Assembly (NCBI RefSeq): GCF_015319165.1
Contig: NZ_JADIVZ010000001.1
Coordinates: forward strand, 1 to 64,000
DNA length: 64,000 bases
From: Nocardioides acrostichi
GTDB taxonomy: Bacteria; Actinomycetota; Actinomycetes; Propionibacteriales; Nocardioidaceae
Reading direction: 5' to 3'
The position numbers and the translations under genes were made by a program. The first letter of the stretch is position 1, and every line of letters begins with the position of its first letter. Positions 24,606 through 35,530 of this stretch are shown piece after piece. Under the pieces are notes generated by a model. The model made no database searches. It was not told the origin of the DNA and saw only the letters and a program-made list of their open reading frames with translations.

Positions 24606-26489
24606 ATGCACACCTCTGTGTCCACGCCTGCCACCTCACGCCGCGCCGTCCTCGGCGGAGCCGCCGCCCTCGCCGCGGCCGGTTACGTCGCCACCCCCGC
24701 TTCGGCGTCCGCGCGCGGGGGCGCGCACCATCCGCGGGGCCGCATCACCGTGCTCGGCACGACCGACCTGCACGGGCACGTCTACAACTGGGACTACTTC
24801 AAGGACGCCGAGTACGACGACCGCAACAGCAACGACGTCGGGCTCGCCAAGGTCAAGACGCTCATCGACGCCGTGCGCGCCGAGCGCACCGGGGCCCGCC
24901 AGGCCATGCTGACCCTCGATGCCGGCGACACCATCCAGGGCACACCGCTGGCCTACTACTACGCGCGCATCGACCCCATCGACGACGACACCGAGCACCC
25001 CATGGCCACCGCCATGAACCTCGTCGGCTACGACGCCGCGGCGCTGGGCAACCACGAGTTCAACTACGGCATCCCGCTGCTGCGCACCTTCGAGGGGCAG
25101 CTGAACTTCCCGCTGCTCGGGGCCAATGCGGTCGACCCCGCCACCAAGAGGCCGGTCTTCAAGCCCTACGTCATCAAGAAGCTGGCGATCGGCAAGAACC
25201 GCCACGTCAAGGTGGGCATCCTCGGCCTCACCAACCCCGGCATCGCGATCTGGGACAAGGCCAACGTCGAGGGCAAGGTGGAGTTCCCGGGCCTGGTCGA
25301 GCAGGCCAAGATCTTCGTGCCGGAGCTGAAGAAGAAGGGCTGCGACATCGTCATCGTCGCGGCGCACTCCGGCGCCGACACCTCGTCGTCGTACGGCGAC
25401 GCGCTGCCCTACCCCGAGAACGCCTCGACGCTGCTGGCCGAGCAGGTGCCACACATCGACGCGATCCTCGTGGGGCACGCGCACGTCGAGATCGCCGACC
25501 GCAAGGTCACCAACAAGAAGACGGGCCGCGAGGTGCTGCTGTGCGAGCCGCTGTACTGGGGCATGCGGCTGGCCGTGATGGACCTCGAGATCGAGCACGT
25601 GCCCACGCACCGGGGTCGCAACGGGCACAAGGTGAAGGCGCACTGGAAGGTCACCGGCGCCACCTCCCAGGTGCTGAACTCCAACACCGTCGACCCCGAC
25701 CCCGAGATCGCCTCGGCCGTGCAGTCGGCCCACGACACGGTCATCGACTACGTGAACTCGGTGATCGGCACCTCCACCGAGGAGCTCTCGGCCGCGCGGG
25801 CCGTCGTCGAGGACGTGCCGATCATCGACTTCGTGAACTTCGTGCAGGCCGACGCGGTGAAGTCCGCGATCGCGGAGACCGGTTCGGCTGCCGACGCCGC
25901 GCTGCCGGTGCTCTCGATCGCGGCGCCGTTCAACCGGGAGGCCACCTTCCCGGCCGGCGACGTCACCGTGCGCGACGTCGCGGGGCTCTACATCTACGAC
26001 AACACCCTGCTCGCGGTGAAGGTCACCGGCGCCGACGTCAAGGCGTACCTGGAGTACTCGGCTCGGTACTTCCAGCAGGTCAGCGGCACGGGACCGTTCA
26101 CCATGGACGAGGTCACCAATGCCAAGACCGACACCGCCCCGAACGGCACACCGGACTACAACTTCGACTCCGTGGCCGGGCTCGACGCCCCGCTCACGTA
26201 CGACATCGACCTCGCCCAGCCCGCCGGCTCACGCATCACCGGGTTGGCCTACGGCGGGGTCGAGGTGCTCGATGACATGGAGTTCGCGATGGCGGTCAAC
26301 AACTACCGCCAGTCCGGCGGTGGCGGCTTCCCGGCCGTCTCCACCGCCGAGGTCGTCTACAACGCCCAGGTCGAGATCCGCCAGCTGATCATCGACTGGG
26401 TCACCGACCACGGCACCATCGACCCGGCCGACTTCGCCTCCGTCGACTGGCGCCTGGTCTCCGACGGGGAGCCGATCACCGTCTCCTGA
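24606..26489 (+). CDS. exported 5'-nucleotidase / 2',3'-cyclic phosphodiesterase
   Basis: Protein of 627 residues from ATG 24606 (GGAAAG upstream). A Tat-type signal (SRRAVLGGAAALAAAG) precedes the metallophosphatase domain. Its motifs are TTDLHGHVYNWDYF (D-x-H), LDAGDTIQGTP (GD), ALGNHEFNYG (GNHE), VAAHSGAD and VGHAHVE (GHxH). The C-terminal 5'-nucleotidase domain (about 375-610) contains FNREATFPAGDVTVRD and the substrate-stacking region NNYRQSGGGGFPA. It should release phosphate and nucleosides from external nucleotides. Confidence 0.93.
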   Translation: MHTSVSTPATSRRAVLGGAAALAAAGYVATPASASARGGAHHPRGRITVLGTTDLHGHVYNWDYFKDAEYDDRNSNDVGLAKVKTLIDAVRAERTGARQAMLTLDAGDTIQGTPLAYYYARIDPIDDDTEHPMATAMNLVGYDAAALGNHEFNYGIPLLRTFEGQLNFPLLGANAVDPATKRPVFKPYVIKKLAIGKNRHVKVGILGLTNPGIAIWDKANVEGKVEFPGLVEQAKIFVPELKKKGCDIVIVAAHSGADTSSSYGDALPYPENASTLLAEQVPHIDAILVGHAHVEIADRKVTNKKTGREVLLCEPLYWGMRLAVMDLEIEHVPTHRGRNGHKVKAHWKVTGATSQVLNSNTVDPDPEIASAVQSAHDTVIDYVNSVIGTSTEELSAARAVVEDVPIIDFVNFVQADAVKSAIAETGSAADAALPVLSIAAPFNREATFPAGDVTVRDVAGLYIYDNTLLAVKVTGADVKAYLEYSARYFQQVSGTGPFTMDEVTNAKTDTAPNGTPDYNFDSVAGLDAPLTYDIDLAQPAGSRITGLAYGGVEVLDDMEFAMAVNNYRQSGGGGFPAVSTAEVVYNAQVEIRQLIIDWVTDHGTIDPADFASVDWRLVSDGEPITVS

Positions 26490-26508
26490 GCCGCCCCTCG
26501 CCGCAGCA

Positions 26509-26590
26509 GCCGCATGTAACGCGGTGTTACCGGGACTGGCCACGCTCTCTACGGGGTGACCAGTCCGCAGGACACCGCGTTACATGCGGC
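26509..26590. repeat. large hairpin A (GCATGTAACGCGGTGT arms)
   Basis: A perfect 19-bp inverted repeat (26509-26527 with 26572-26590; arm sequence GCCGCATGTAACGCGGTGT) encloses an inner seven-base-pair stem (GGACTGG with CCAGTCC). It lies between the nucleotidase stop and the AbiEi-like gene. A related hairpin lies on the other side of that gene. Confidence 0.85.
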
Positions 26591-26690
26591 GCCCGCGCCT
26601 CACCTCCACAGGTGGGGCACGGGTGCGAGTTGTCCACAGGTCAGCCCGGTCGAGCGCTCGTACCCGCTCCGGACCACGAGCCTGCGAAGC

Positions 26691-27713
26691 ATGGACGACA
26701 TCTCCGCAGGGCTCTTCGGGCGGCACGGCGGCCTGCTGACGCGCCGACAAGCACTCGACCACGGTCTCCCACCCGAGCACATCGGGCGCATGCTGCGTTC
26801 CGGCGCCTGGACGACGGTGTGGCGGGGCGTCTACGCGCTGACAGCCCACTGGGAGTCACTCGACGCCTGGCGGGAGCGACCTCGGCTCGTCTCCCGCGCC
26901 GCGAGCCGCCACATGCGGCGAGCCCATGTGGTCTCCCACGACTCAGCCGCGCACGAGCTCGGTCTCGACATCCTGCGCGTCGACCGGCCCCTGGTGCACG
27001 TGACCCGGCCTGGGGCGCTGGGCGGCCGGACCGAGCACGGCGTGAAGCACCACAAGGCTCGCTTCGCACGCGCCGACGTCGTCGAGATCGACGGTCGCCG
27101 CGTCCTCGGCCCGGCGCGCACCGCCGTCGACATTGCCCGTGAACACGGCTATCTCGCGGGTCTCGTGGCCTGTGACTCCGCGCGGAGGTCGGGGGTGCGC
27201 GTCGATCAGCTCGAGCAGGTGGCCGGCCAGATGTGGAGCTGGCCCAACGTCACGATCGTGCGTCGTGCCATCCATGACTCGGACGCCGGCGCCGACTCGG
27301 TGCTCGAGACCCTCGGGCGGCAGCTCGTCGAGGATCTCGGGCTGGGTCGCCCCGAGACGCAGTTCGGGCTGCGGCGCGATGGGCGCACCGTCTTCTGCGA
27401 CCTGCGCATCGGTCGGCACGTCATCGAGATGGACGGCCGTCTCAAGTATCTCCCGTCCGTCGACGGCGGCGTGGCCGTGCGGCCGGTCGAGGATGTGCTG
27501 TGGGCGGAGAAGCAGCGCCAGGACTTCGTATCCAGCTTCCGCCTCGGCATCTCTCGGCTCGTCTGGGCCGACTGCTGGGGAGAGCGCCGGGCCGCCACCA
27601 TCGCGCGCCTGCACCGCGAGGTGGCCCAGACCCGATCGCTGTGGGGCGACGACATCAGCGACCTCGCGCCGTTCCGCGCCGTCCGCGAGCCCCGGCGTCC
27701 CTGGGCGGCCTGA
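26691..27713 (+). CDS. AbiEi-type winged-helix / DUF559-like protein
   Basis: Protein of 340 residues from ATG 26691. The N-terminal winged helix (GGLLTRRQALDHGLPPEHI, MLRSGAWTTVWRGVYAL) matches the AbiEi antitoxin-type domain. The C-terminal part resembles a DUF559/Vsr endonuclease-like fold, with VFCDLRIGRHVIEMDGRLKY providing acidic residues of a PD-(D/E)xK type site (the Asp and Glu-x-Asp). Many actinobacterial copies occur singly, without an AbiEii toxin, and none is visible here. It may be a solitary regulator or nuclease. It is flanked on both sides by related large hairpins. Confidence 0.8.
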   Translation: MDDISAGLFGRHGGLLTRRQALDHGLPPEHIGRMLRSGAWTTVWRGVYALTAHWESLDAWRERPRLVSRAASRHMRRAHVVSHDSAAHELGLDILRVDRPLVHVTRPGALGGRTEHGVKHHKARFARADVVEIDGRRVLGPARTAVDIAREHGYLAGLVACDSARRSGVRVDQLEQVAGQMWSWPNVTIVRRAIHDSDAGADSVLETLGRQLVEDLGLGRPETQFGLRRDGRTVFCDLRIGRHVIEMDGRLKYLPSVDGGVAVRPVEDVLWAEKQRQDFVSSFRLGISRLVWADCWGERRAATIARLHREVAQTRSLWGDDISDLAPFRAVREPRRPWAA

Positions 27714-27757
27714 CCATCCTGACCCCCGATGCGCTCGGCTCGTCCGTCTTGGCGCCT

Positions 27758-27853
27758 GCACATGTAACGCGGTGTTGCACATGTAACGCGGTGTTACGCG
27801 CGCTGGACACGGCTCATAGCGCGTGGCCGGTCGCTGTAACACCGCGTTACATG
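27758..27853. repeat. large hairpin B with duplicated arm
   Basis: The 19-bp arm GCACATGTAACGCGGTGTT occurs twice in tandem (27758-27776 and 27777-27795). Its inverted copy is at 27836-27853; the second unit and the inverted copy match over 18 bp. An inner stem CGCGCT/AGCGCG adds to the hairpin. The arm sequence is the same family as hairpin A. Confidence 0.85.
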
Positions 27854-27896
27854 CGGCGGCGGTGGGCGAGCGGGTCGAGGTCGGTCGGGCCCGCGG

Positions 27897-28706
27897 TCAC
27901 TCCCCGCGGAACACCGGACGACGCCGCTCGCCGAAGGCGGCCATGCCCTCGGCGACGTCGGCGGTGCGCATCAGCACCGACTGGCCGGTGAGCTCGCGCT
28001 CCAGGGCCTCGTCGAGGTGGGGGAGCGTGGCGGCGGTGATGGCCTTCTTGGTGGCGGCGAACGCCAGGGGTGGTCCGCCGGCCAGGCGACGGGCCAGTCG
28101 CGCGGTCTCATCCGCCAGGTCGGCGTCGGGCACGAGGTGCGAGACGAGCCCGGCCGTGAACGCCTCGGAGGCCGGTAGCGGCTCGGCGAGCAGCGCCATC
28201 CGCATCGCCCGGGCACGCCCGATCGACGCCGCGACGGTGGCCGAGGTGCCGCCGTCGGGCATGAAGCCGATGCGGGTGAAGGCGAGCAGGAACGAGGCCG
28301 ACTCCGCGGCGAGCACGAGGTCGCAGGCCAGGGCGATGGAGCAGCCGACTCCGGCCGCGATGCCGTTGACGGCCGCCACGACGGGTCGGTCGCACCGGGT
28401 GATGGCGCCGATGAAACGGCTGGTCATCTCCATGGCGCGCACGTCGAACCGCTCGTGCGCGTTCTCGCCGGAGATGTCGGCGCCGGTGCTGAACGCCGCT
28501 CCCGTGCCGGTGAGGACCACGACCCGCACGTCGCCGCGCGTCTGCGCGGCCTCGAGGGTCTCGGCCAAGGCGATGCCGACGGTGTCGTCGATCGCGTTGT
28601 ACACCTCCGGGCGGTCGAACCGCGCGGTCAGTACGCCCTCGGCGAGGGTCACGGCCAGGCCGGGCACGTCGGGTAGCGGGGCGAGATCGGCAGCGAGATC
28701 AGGCAC
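27897..28706 (-). CDS. enoyl-CoA hydratase/isomerase family protein
   Basis: Protein of 269 residues from GTG 28706. The start overlaps the pncA stop by eight bases. Crotonase fold: FSTGADIS (first oxyanion-hole strand, usual AGxD position), VNGIAAGVGCSIALACDLVL (second oxyanion loop) and FMPDGGTSATVAASIG. The catalytic Glu positions of true hydratases are not obvious (GFMPDGGTS has Asp), so isomerase or another crotonase activity is possible. The tail FGERRRPVFRG is typical. It is co-transcribed behind pncB and pncA without an obvious metabolic link. Confidence 0.88.
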   Translation of the reverse strand: MPDLAADLAPLPDVPGLAVTLAEGVLTARFDRPEVYNAIDDTVGIALAETLEAAQTRGDVRVVVLTGTGAAFSTGADISGENAHERFDVRAMEMTSRFIGAITRCDRPVVAAVNGIAAGVGCSIALACDLVLAAESASFLLAFTRIGFMPDGGTSATVAASIGRARAMRMALLAEPLPASEAFTAGLVSHLVPDADLADETARLARRLAGGPPLAFAATKKAITAATLPHLDEALERELTGQSVLMRTADVAEGMAAFGERRRPVFRGE

Positions 28707-29259
28707 CGTGGACCCCCGCGGCGCGCATCTCCTCGAGCGCGGCGGCCGACGACTCCGGCGCCACACCCGCGCACAGGTCGGTGAGCAGCGTCGTCGAGAA
28801 CCCGGCCGCGACCGCGTCGAGGGCGGTCGCGCGCACGCAGTAGTCGGTGGCGATGCCGCACACGTCGACCTCGGTGACCCCGCGCTCGCGCAGCCAGTCG
28901 GCCAGCGCGGTCGCGGGCTGGCCCGCCGCGGCGCCCTCGAACCCGGAGTAGGCCGCCTCGTGCTCGCCCTTGAGGAACACCTCGTCGAACGCGCTGGCGT
29001 CGAGGGCGGGGTGGAAGTGCTCGCCTGACGTGCCGACCTTGCAGTGCACGGGCCAGGAGTCCTTGAAGTCCGGTTCGCTCGACCAGTGCGCCCCGGGGTC
29101 GATGTGGTGGTCGCGGGTGGCCACCACGTGCGACCAGCCGTGCTCGGCGCGCAGCCGATCGGCGACGGCGGCGGCGACCTGCGCGCCGCCCTCCACGCCG
29201 AGGGATCCGCCCTCGCAGAAGTCGTTCTGGACGTCGACCACGATGAGTGCGCGTGTCAT
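28699..29259 (-). CDS. pncA: nicotinamidase
   Basis: Protein of 186 residues. It is an isochorismatase-fold amidase: ALIVVDVQNDFCEGGSL (catalytic Asp), VATRDHHIDPGAHW (metal ligands Asp and His), FLKGEHEAAYSGFEG (catalytic Lys) and CGIATDYCVRATAL (nucleophile Cys). It deamidates nicotinamide to nicotinate. The gene follows pncB by 20 bases on the same strand, so the two enzymes of the Preiss-Handler salvage route are encoded together. In mycobacteria this enzyme activates pyrazinamide. Confidence 0.95.
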   Translation of the reverse strand: MTRALIVVDVQNDFCEGGSLGVEGGAQVAAAVADRLRAEHGWSHVVATRDHHIDPGAHWSSEPDFKDSWPVHCKVGTSGEHFHPALDASAFDEVFLKGEHEAAYSGFEGAAAGQPATALADWLRERGVTEVDVCGIATDYCVRATALDAVAAGFSTTLLTDLCAGVAPESSAAALEEMRAAGVHGA

Positions 29260-29279
29260 GCGCCGACCCTACGGCGGCT

Positions 29280-30578
29280 TCACTCGGCGCGCACCGTCGC
29301 GACCACGGGCTCGCCGCGCGAGAGCGACTGCGCCGCAACCGGCAGCTCGGCGCGTCCTCGCAGGTGCCGCTCCCGTGCGGCCTCGAGCGGCTCGGCGCCC
29401 ACGACCTCGCCGCCGACGACCAGCGGCACCAGCGGGTCGCGCTCCTTCTCGCCGACCGCCGGCGCGGGACCGGTGCCGATCACCTCGGCCTCGACTCGGC
29501 CGTCGGGTCCGAAGCGGCGCCGCACCCACTTGCGCCCGCCCCACGAGACCTTGTCCTTGCTCTTCTTCGCCACGGCCTCCATCTCGCCGGCGGCGTCCTC
29601 GCGCGCCACGAGCTTGTAGACCAGCGCGCACGTCGGGTGCCCGCTGCCGGTGACGAGCTGGGTGCCCACGCCGTAGCCGTCGACCGGTGCCGCGGTCAGC
29701 GCCGCGATGGCGTACTCGTCGAGGTCGGAGGTCACGAGGATCCGGGTGTCGTGCGCGCCCAGGGAGTCCAACTGGGCGCGCACCTCGTGGGCGAGCACGC
29801 CGAGGTCGCCGGAGTCCAGACGCACCGCACCGAGGTCGGGTCCGGTCACCTCCACGGCCAGCGCGACGGCCTCCGCGACGTCGTAGGTGTCGACGAGCAG
29901 CGTCGTCCCTCGGCCCAGCGACTCGACCTGGGCGGTGAACGCCTGCCTCTCGGAGTCGTGCAGCAGCGTGAACGCATGTGCCGACGTGCCCGCCGTGGGC
30001 ACCCCGTAGCGGTGTCGCGCGGCGAGGTTCGACGACGTCGCGAAACCGGCGACGTAGGCGGCGCGCGCGGCTGCGACGGCGGCCTCCTCGTGCGTCCGGC
30101 GCGACCCCATCTCGATGCACGGGCGCTCGCCGGCGGCCATGGTCATGCGCGAGGCGGCGGAGGCGATGGCGCTGTCGTGGTTGTAGATCGAGAGCAGCAC
30201 GGTCTCGAGCAGTACCCCCTGCGCGAACGGCGCCTCGACGACGAGCAGCGGCGAGCCCGGCACATACGTGTCGCCCTCGGCGTAGCCGTGCACGTCGCCG
30301 GTGAACGACCAGCCGGCCAGGAACTCCAGCGTCGGTGCGTCGACGACGTCCTCGAGCGCCGCGAGCACCTCGGGGTCGAAGCGGAACGCGCTGATCGCCT
30401 CGAGCGCCCTGCCCACGCCGGCGACGACGCCGTAGCGGCGTCCCTCGGGCAGTCGGCGTCCGAACAGCTCGAACACCGAGCGGCGGTGCGCGGTGCCGGA
30501 GTGCAGGGCAGCCTGAAGCATCGTGAGCTCGTAGTGGTCGGTCATCAGGGCCGTGGAGGCGGCCTGCGGGGCGGTCAC
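29280..30578 (-). CDS. pncB: nicotinate phosphoribosyltransferase
   Basis: Protein of 432 residues from GTG 30578. The opening [21 protein letters not shown] is family-typical (shown as two blocks: [12 protein letters not shown] and MLQAAL). Other blocks are [17 protein letters not shown], the active-site His region [14 protein letters not shown] and VRLDSGDLG, which binds phosphoribose phosphate. It forms nicotinate mononucleotide from nicotinate and PRPP. It is divergent from clpS, as pncB1 is in Mycobacterium tuberculosis. Confidence 0.94.
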   Translation of the reverse strand: MTAPQAASTALMTDHYELTMLQAALHSGTAHRRSVFELFGRRLPEGRRYGVVAGVGRALEAISAFRFDPEVLAALEDVVDAPTLEFLAGWSFTGDVHGYAEGDTYVPGSPLLVVEAPFAQGVLLETVLLSIYNHDSAIASAASRMTMAAGERPCIEMGSRRTHEEAAVAAARAAYVAGFATSSNLAARHRYGVPTAGTSAHAFTLLHDSERQAFTAQVESLGRGTTLLVDTYDVAEAVALAVEVTGPDLGAVRLDSGDLGVLAHEVRAQLDSLGAHDTRILVTSDLDEYAIAALTAAPVDGYGVGTQLVTGSGHPTCALVYKLVAREDAAGEMEAVAKKSKDKVSWGGRKWVRRRFGPDGRVEAEVIGTGPAPAVGEKERDPLVPLVVGGEVVGAEPLEAARERHLRGRAELPVAAQSLSRGEPVVATVRAE

Positions 30579-30615
30579 CCGGTCGAGCCTAGGACGGCCT
30601 GGCCGGTGTGGAAGC

Positions 30616-30918
30616 ATGGAGGCCGTGTCCACCGCACCGATGGAGGTCGAGCCGGACCTCTCCGCAGACGAGCTCGTCGCCCCCGCGACCCCGTGGGTGA
30701 CGATCGTGTGGAACGACCCGGTGAACCTCATGTCGTACGTCACCTTCGTGTTCCGCCAGTACTTCGGCTACCCGAAGAAGAAGGCGGAGAAGCTGATGAT
30801 GGAGGTGCACGAGGACGGCCGCTCCGTGGTGTCGACCGGTACCCGCGAGGAGATGGAGCGCGACGTGCAGGCGATGCACGAGTACGGCCTCTGGGCCACC
30901 ATGGCCAAGGACGACTGA
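30616..30918 (+). CDS. clpS: ATP-dependent Clp protease adaptor
   Basis: Protein of 100 residues from ATG 30616; GTG 30625 and ATG 30640 are alternative starts. ClpS core: [20 protein letters not shown] (the Asn-Asp of the N-degron pocket), [20 protein letters not shown] and the C-terminal [14 protein letters not shown]. It docks on ClpC/ClpA and delivers N-degron proteins to ClpP. It is followed ten bases later by DUF2017, the standard actinobacterial arrangement. Confidence 0.95.
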   Translation: MEAVSTAPMEVEPDLSADELVAPATPWVTIVWNDPVNLMSYVTFVFRQYFGYPKKKAEKLMMEVHEDGRSVVSTGTREEMERDVQAMHEYGLWATMAKDD

Positions 30919-30927
30919 GGTGTCTCG

Positions 30928-31512
30928 ATGAGTGCCTTCACCCTGCACCGGCGCAGCGGTCGCGCGATCGCGACGTTCTCCGGGTTCGAGGCCGACCTGT
31001 TGCGCTCCCTGGCCGGCCAGCTCGTCGAGCTGCTGCGTCACGAGGCCGCCGTGCCCGATGCCGACCGCGACCCGCTCGAGGCGCTGCTCGACTTCAGTGG
31101 TCCCACGACGCCGCCAGAGGATCCCGTGCTCCAGCGGCTGCTGCCCGACGCCTACAGCGACGACGACGAGGCCGCCGGCGAGTTCCGCCGGTTCACGGAG
31201 GGCTCGCTGCGCGAGGGCAAGGCCGCCGGCGCCGCGTGCATCATCGACACCCTCGAGGAGGCCGGGCTGCCGGCCGAGCTCACCGACGAGAGCCTCGTCA
31301 TCGACGTCGAGCTCGACCAGCAGGCGGGCCTGATCTGGATGCGCTCCCTCACCGACCTGCGACTCGCGCTCGCGACCCGGCTGGGCATCGAGGACGACGA
31401 CGAGGACCGGTGGCTCGCGCTGCCCGACGACGACCCGCAGGCTCAGGCCTTCGACATCTATCAGTGGCTCGGCTACCTCCAGGAGACCCTCGTGGGGGCG
31501 ATGAGCCGATGA
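30928..31512 (+). CDS. DUF2017-domain protein
   Basis: Protein of 194 residues from ATG 30928. It has an acidic helical composition, with FEADLLRSLAGQLVELLRHE near the start, LQRLLPDAYSDDDEAAGEFR in the middle and YQWLGYLQETLVGAM at the end. It is the actinobacterial DUF2017 family, almost always directly behind clpS, which suggests a link with Clp proteolysis that is not biochemically established. The stop overlaps the next start (ATGA). Confidence 0.92.
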   Translation: MSAFTLHRRSGRAIATFSGFEADLLRSLAGQLVELLRHEAAVPDADRDPLEALLDFSGPTTPPEDPVLQRLLPDAYSDDDEAAGEFRRFTEGSLREGKAAGAACIIDTLEEAGLPAELTDESLVIDVELDQQAGLIWMRSLTDLRLALATRLGIEDDDEDRWLALPDDDPQAQAFDIYQWLGYLQETLVGAMSR

Positions 31513-31838
31513 CCCTGCGCGTCTCGACGTCTCGGCTCGCGACCCTGCTCGCGCTCGCGGCGGTGAGCGGCGGCGTCCTCACCGGCTGCGGCGGGCGGCC
31601 CGAGATCATCGAACGAGCGTGCGCCGAGGTCGAGCACATGACCGACCTCGCCCCCGACAGCCGCGAGTACCTCGACCGCCAACGCGAGGGCCTGGCCATG
31701 CTCGATCAGTATCTCGTCGACGACGGCACCGACCAGGTCGACACCGCCGACCGGGTGCTGGGCCAGCAGTTGCGCGACGCCCTGGTGGCCGGCGGATCCG
31801 ATCTCGATCGCGTCGAGCAGAGCTGCGAGGCGGGGTAG
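31509..31838 (+). CDS. small lipoprotein
   Basis: Protein of 109 residues from ATG 31509, overlapping the DUF2017 stop. The signal peptide ends in LTGC, a clean lipobox with Cys about 26. The mature part is a short helical acidic domain (ACAEVEHMTDLAPDSREYLD, LAMLDQYLVDDG) with two further Cys. Family not recognised. Translational coupling with clpS-DUF2017 is the only functional hint. Confidence 0.78.
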   Translation: MTLRVSTSRLATLLALAAVSGGVLTGCGGRPEIIERACAEVEHMTDLAPDSREYLDRQREGLAMLDQYLVDDGTDQVDTADRVLGQQLRDALVAGGSDLDRVEQSCEAG

Positions 31839-31985
31839 TCCGGTTCGGTATCCAGGTGTGACCCACCCTCGAACCCCTCTACGGAACCCGACTACCCCAG
31901 CCGCGGCGACCACACCCGAGCCGACGGGTGTCCGGCACGCGGGCAGATGAGGGGCCGGATGGCGGGTGCCCCTACGCTGGCGTGC

Positions 31986-32447
31986 GTGCTGACCATCGAC
32001 CAGGCGACCTACGACGCCATCGTCGCGCACGCCAAGCGGGATCACCCCGACGAGTGCTGCGGCATCGTGGCGGGCCCCGAGGGCTCCGACCGCCCCGAGC
32101 GGCTGGTCGAGATGGTCAACGCCGCCGGCAGCCCCACGTTCTACGAGTTCGACTCCGCCGAGCTGCTCGACCTCTACAAGCAGATGTGGGCCAACGACGA
32201 GGAGCCGGTGGTCGTCTACCACTCCCACACCGCCACCGAGGCCTACCCCAGCCGCACCGACATCGGCCTGGCCAGCGAGCCGAACGCCCACTACGTGCTG
32301 GTGAGCACCCGGCACTGGGCCGAGGCCCGCGACGAGACGGGCGACGGGAATAACGACGCTCCGATCGAGTTCCGGTCCTACAGCATCGTCGACGGTGAGG
32401 TCACCGAGGAGGAGATCTCCGTCGTCCCGGCCCGCCCGGCCCCCTGA
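31986..32447 (+). CDS. mec: JAMM/MPN zinc metalloprotease acting on the sulfur carrier
   Basis: Protein of 153 residues from GTG 31986. The JAMM motif is complete: DECCGIVAGPEG (upstream Glu/strand region) and YHSHTATEAYPSRTD, giving His-x-His and Asp zinc ligands with Ser. It is the homologue of mycobacterial Mec+, which cleaves the CysO-cysteine adduct to release cysteine. The gene order mec-cysO-(NYN)-cysM supports this assignment. Confidence 0.92.
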   Translation: MLTIDQATYDAIVAHAKRDHPDECCGIVAGPEGSDRPERLVEMVNAAGSPTFYEFDSAELLDLYKQMWANDEEPVVVYHSHTATEAYPSRTDIGLASEPNAHYVLVSTRHWAEARDETGDGNNDAPIEFRSYSIVDGEVTEEEISVVPARPAP

Positions 32448-32494
32448 GCACCGCACGTCCAAGACGCCCGATCAGAACAGATCAAAGGAGCACC

Positions 32495-32785
32495 ATGTCC
32501 ATCGAGGTCCGGATCCCGACCATCCTGCGCACCTACACCGGTGGCGAGAAGGCCGTCACCGCAGAGGGCGCCAGCCTCGCCGCGCTCATCGACGACCTCG
32601 AGGCCAACCACCCGGGCATCAAGGAGCGCCTCATCGAGGACAAGAACGGCGCCGACACGCTGCGCCGGTTCGTGAACGTCTACATCAACGACGAGGACGT
32701 CCGCTTCATGGGCAGCCTCGAGGCCGAGCTCTCCGACGGCGACCAGGTCGTGGTCCTGCCCGCCGTTGCGGGCGGCTCGAACTGA
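32495..32785 (+). CDS. cysO: MoaD/ThiS-like sulfur carrier protein
   Basis: Protein of 96 residues from ATG 32495 with a strong AAAGGAG seven bases upstream. Ubiquitin-like fold: IRIPTILRTYTGGEKAV-like first strands, LIDDLEANHPGIKERLIED and FVNVYINDEDVRFMGSL. The C-terminus is VLPAVAGGSN. The Gly-Gly is followed by Ser-Asn, whereas the M. tuberculosis protein ends at Gly-Gly, so two residues must be removed before thiocarboxylation. Mec is the obvious candidate protease. It donates sulfide to CysM. Confidence 0.93.
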   Translation: MSIEVRIPTILRTYTGGEKAVTAEGASLAALIDDLEANHPGIKERLIEDKNGADTLRRFVNVYINDEDVRFMGSLEAELSDGDQVVVLPAVAGGSN

Positions 32786-32789
32786 CCCG

Positions 32790-35483
<2,694 letters not shown>

Positions 35484-35530
35484 GCACCCGGCGGCTGCGA
35501 CGCCGGCCACCTGCCCAGCGGACTCAGGGG

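Noticed and set aside
26691..27713. Complete AbiE toxin-antitoxin pair
   Set aside because: No AbiEii-type nucleotidyltransferase toxin is present on either side; only the AbiEi-like gene is seen.
29247..31508. 863-codon plus-strand frame spanning pncB and clpS
   Set aside because: Only its last 109 codons (the lipoprotein at 31509) look real; the rest is antisense to pncB or out of frame with clpS and DUF2017.
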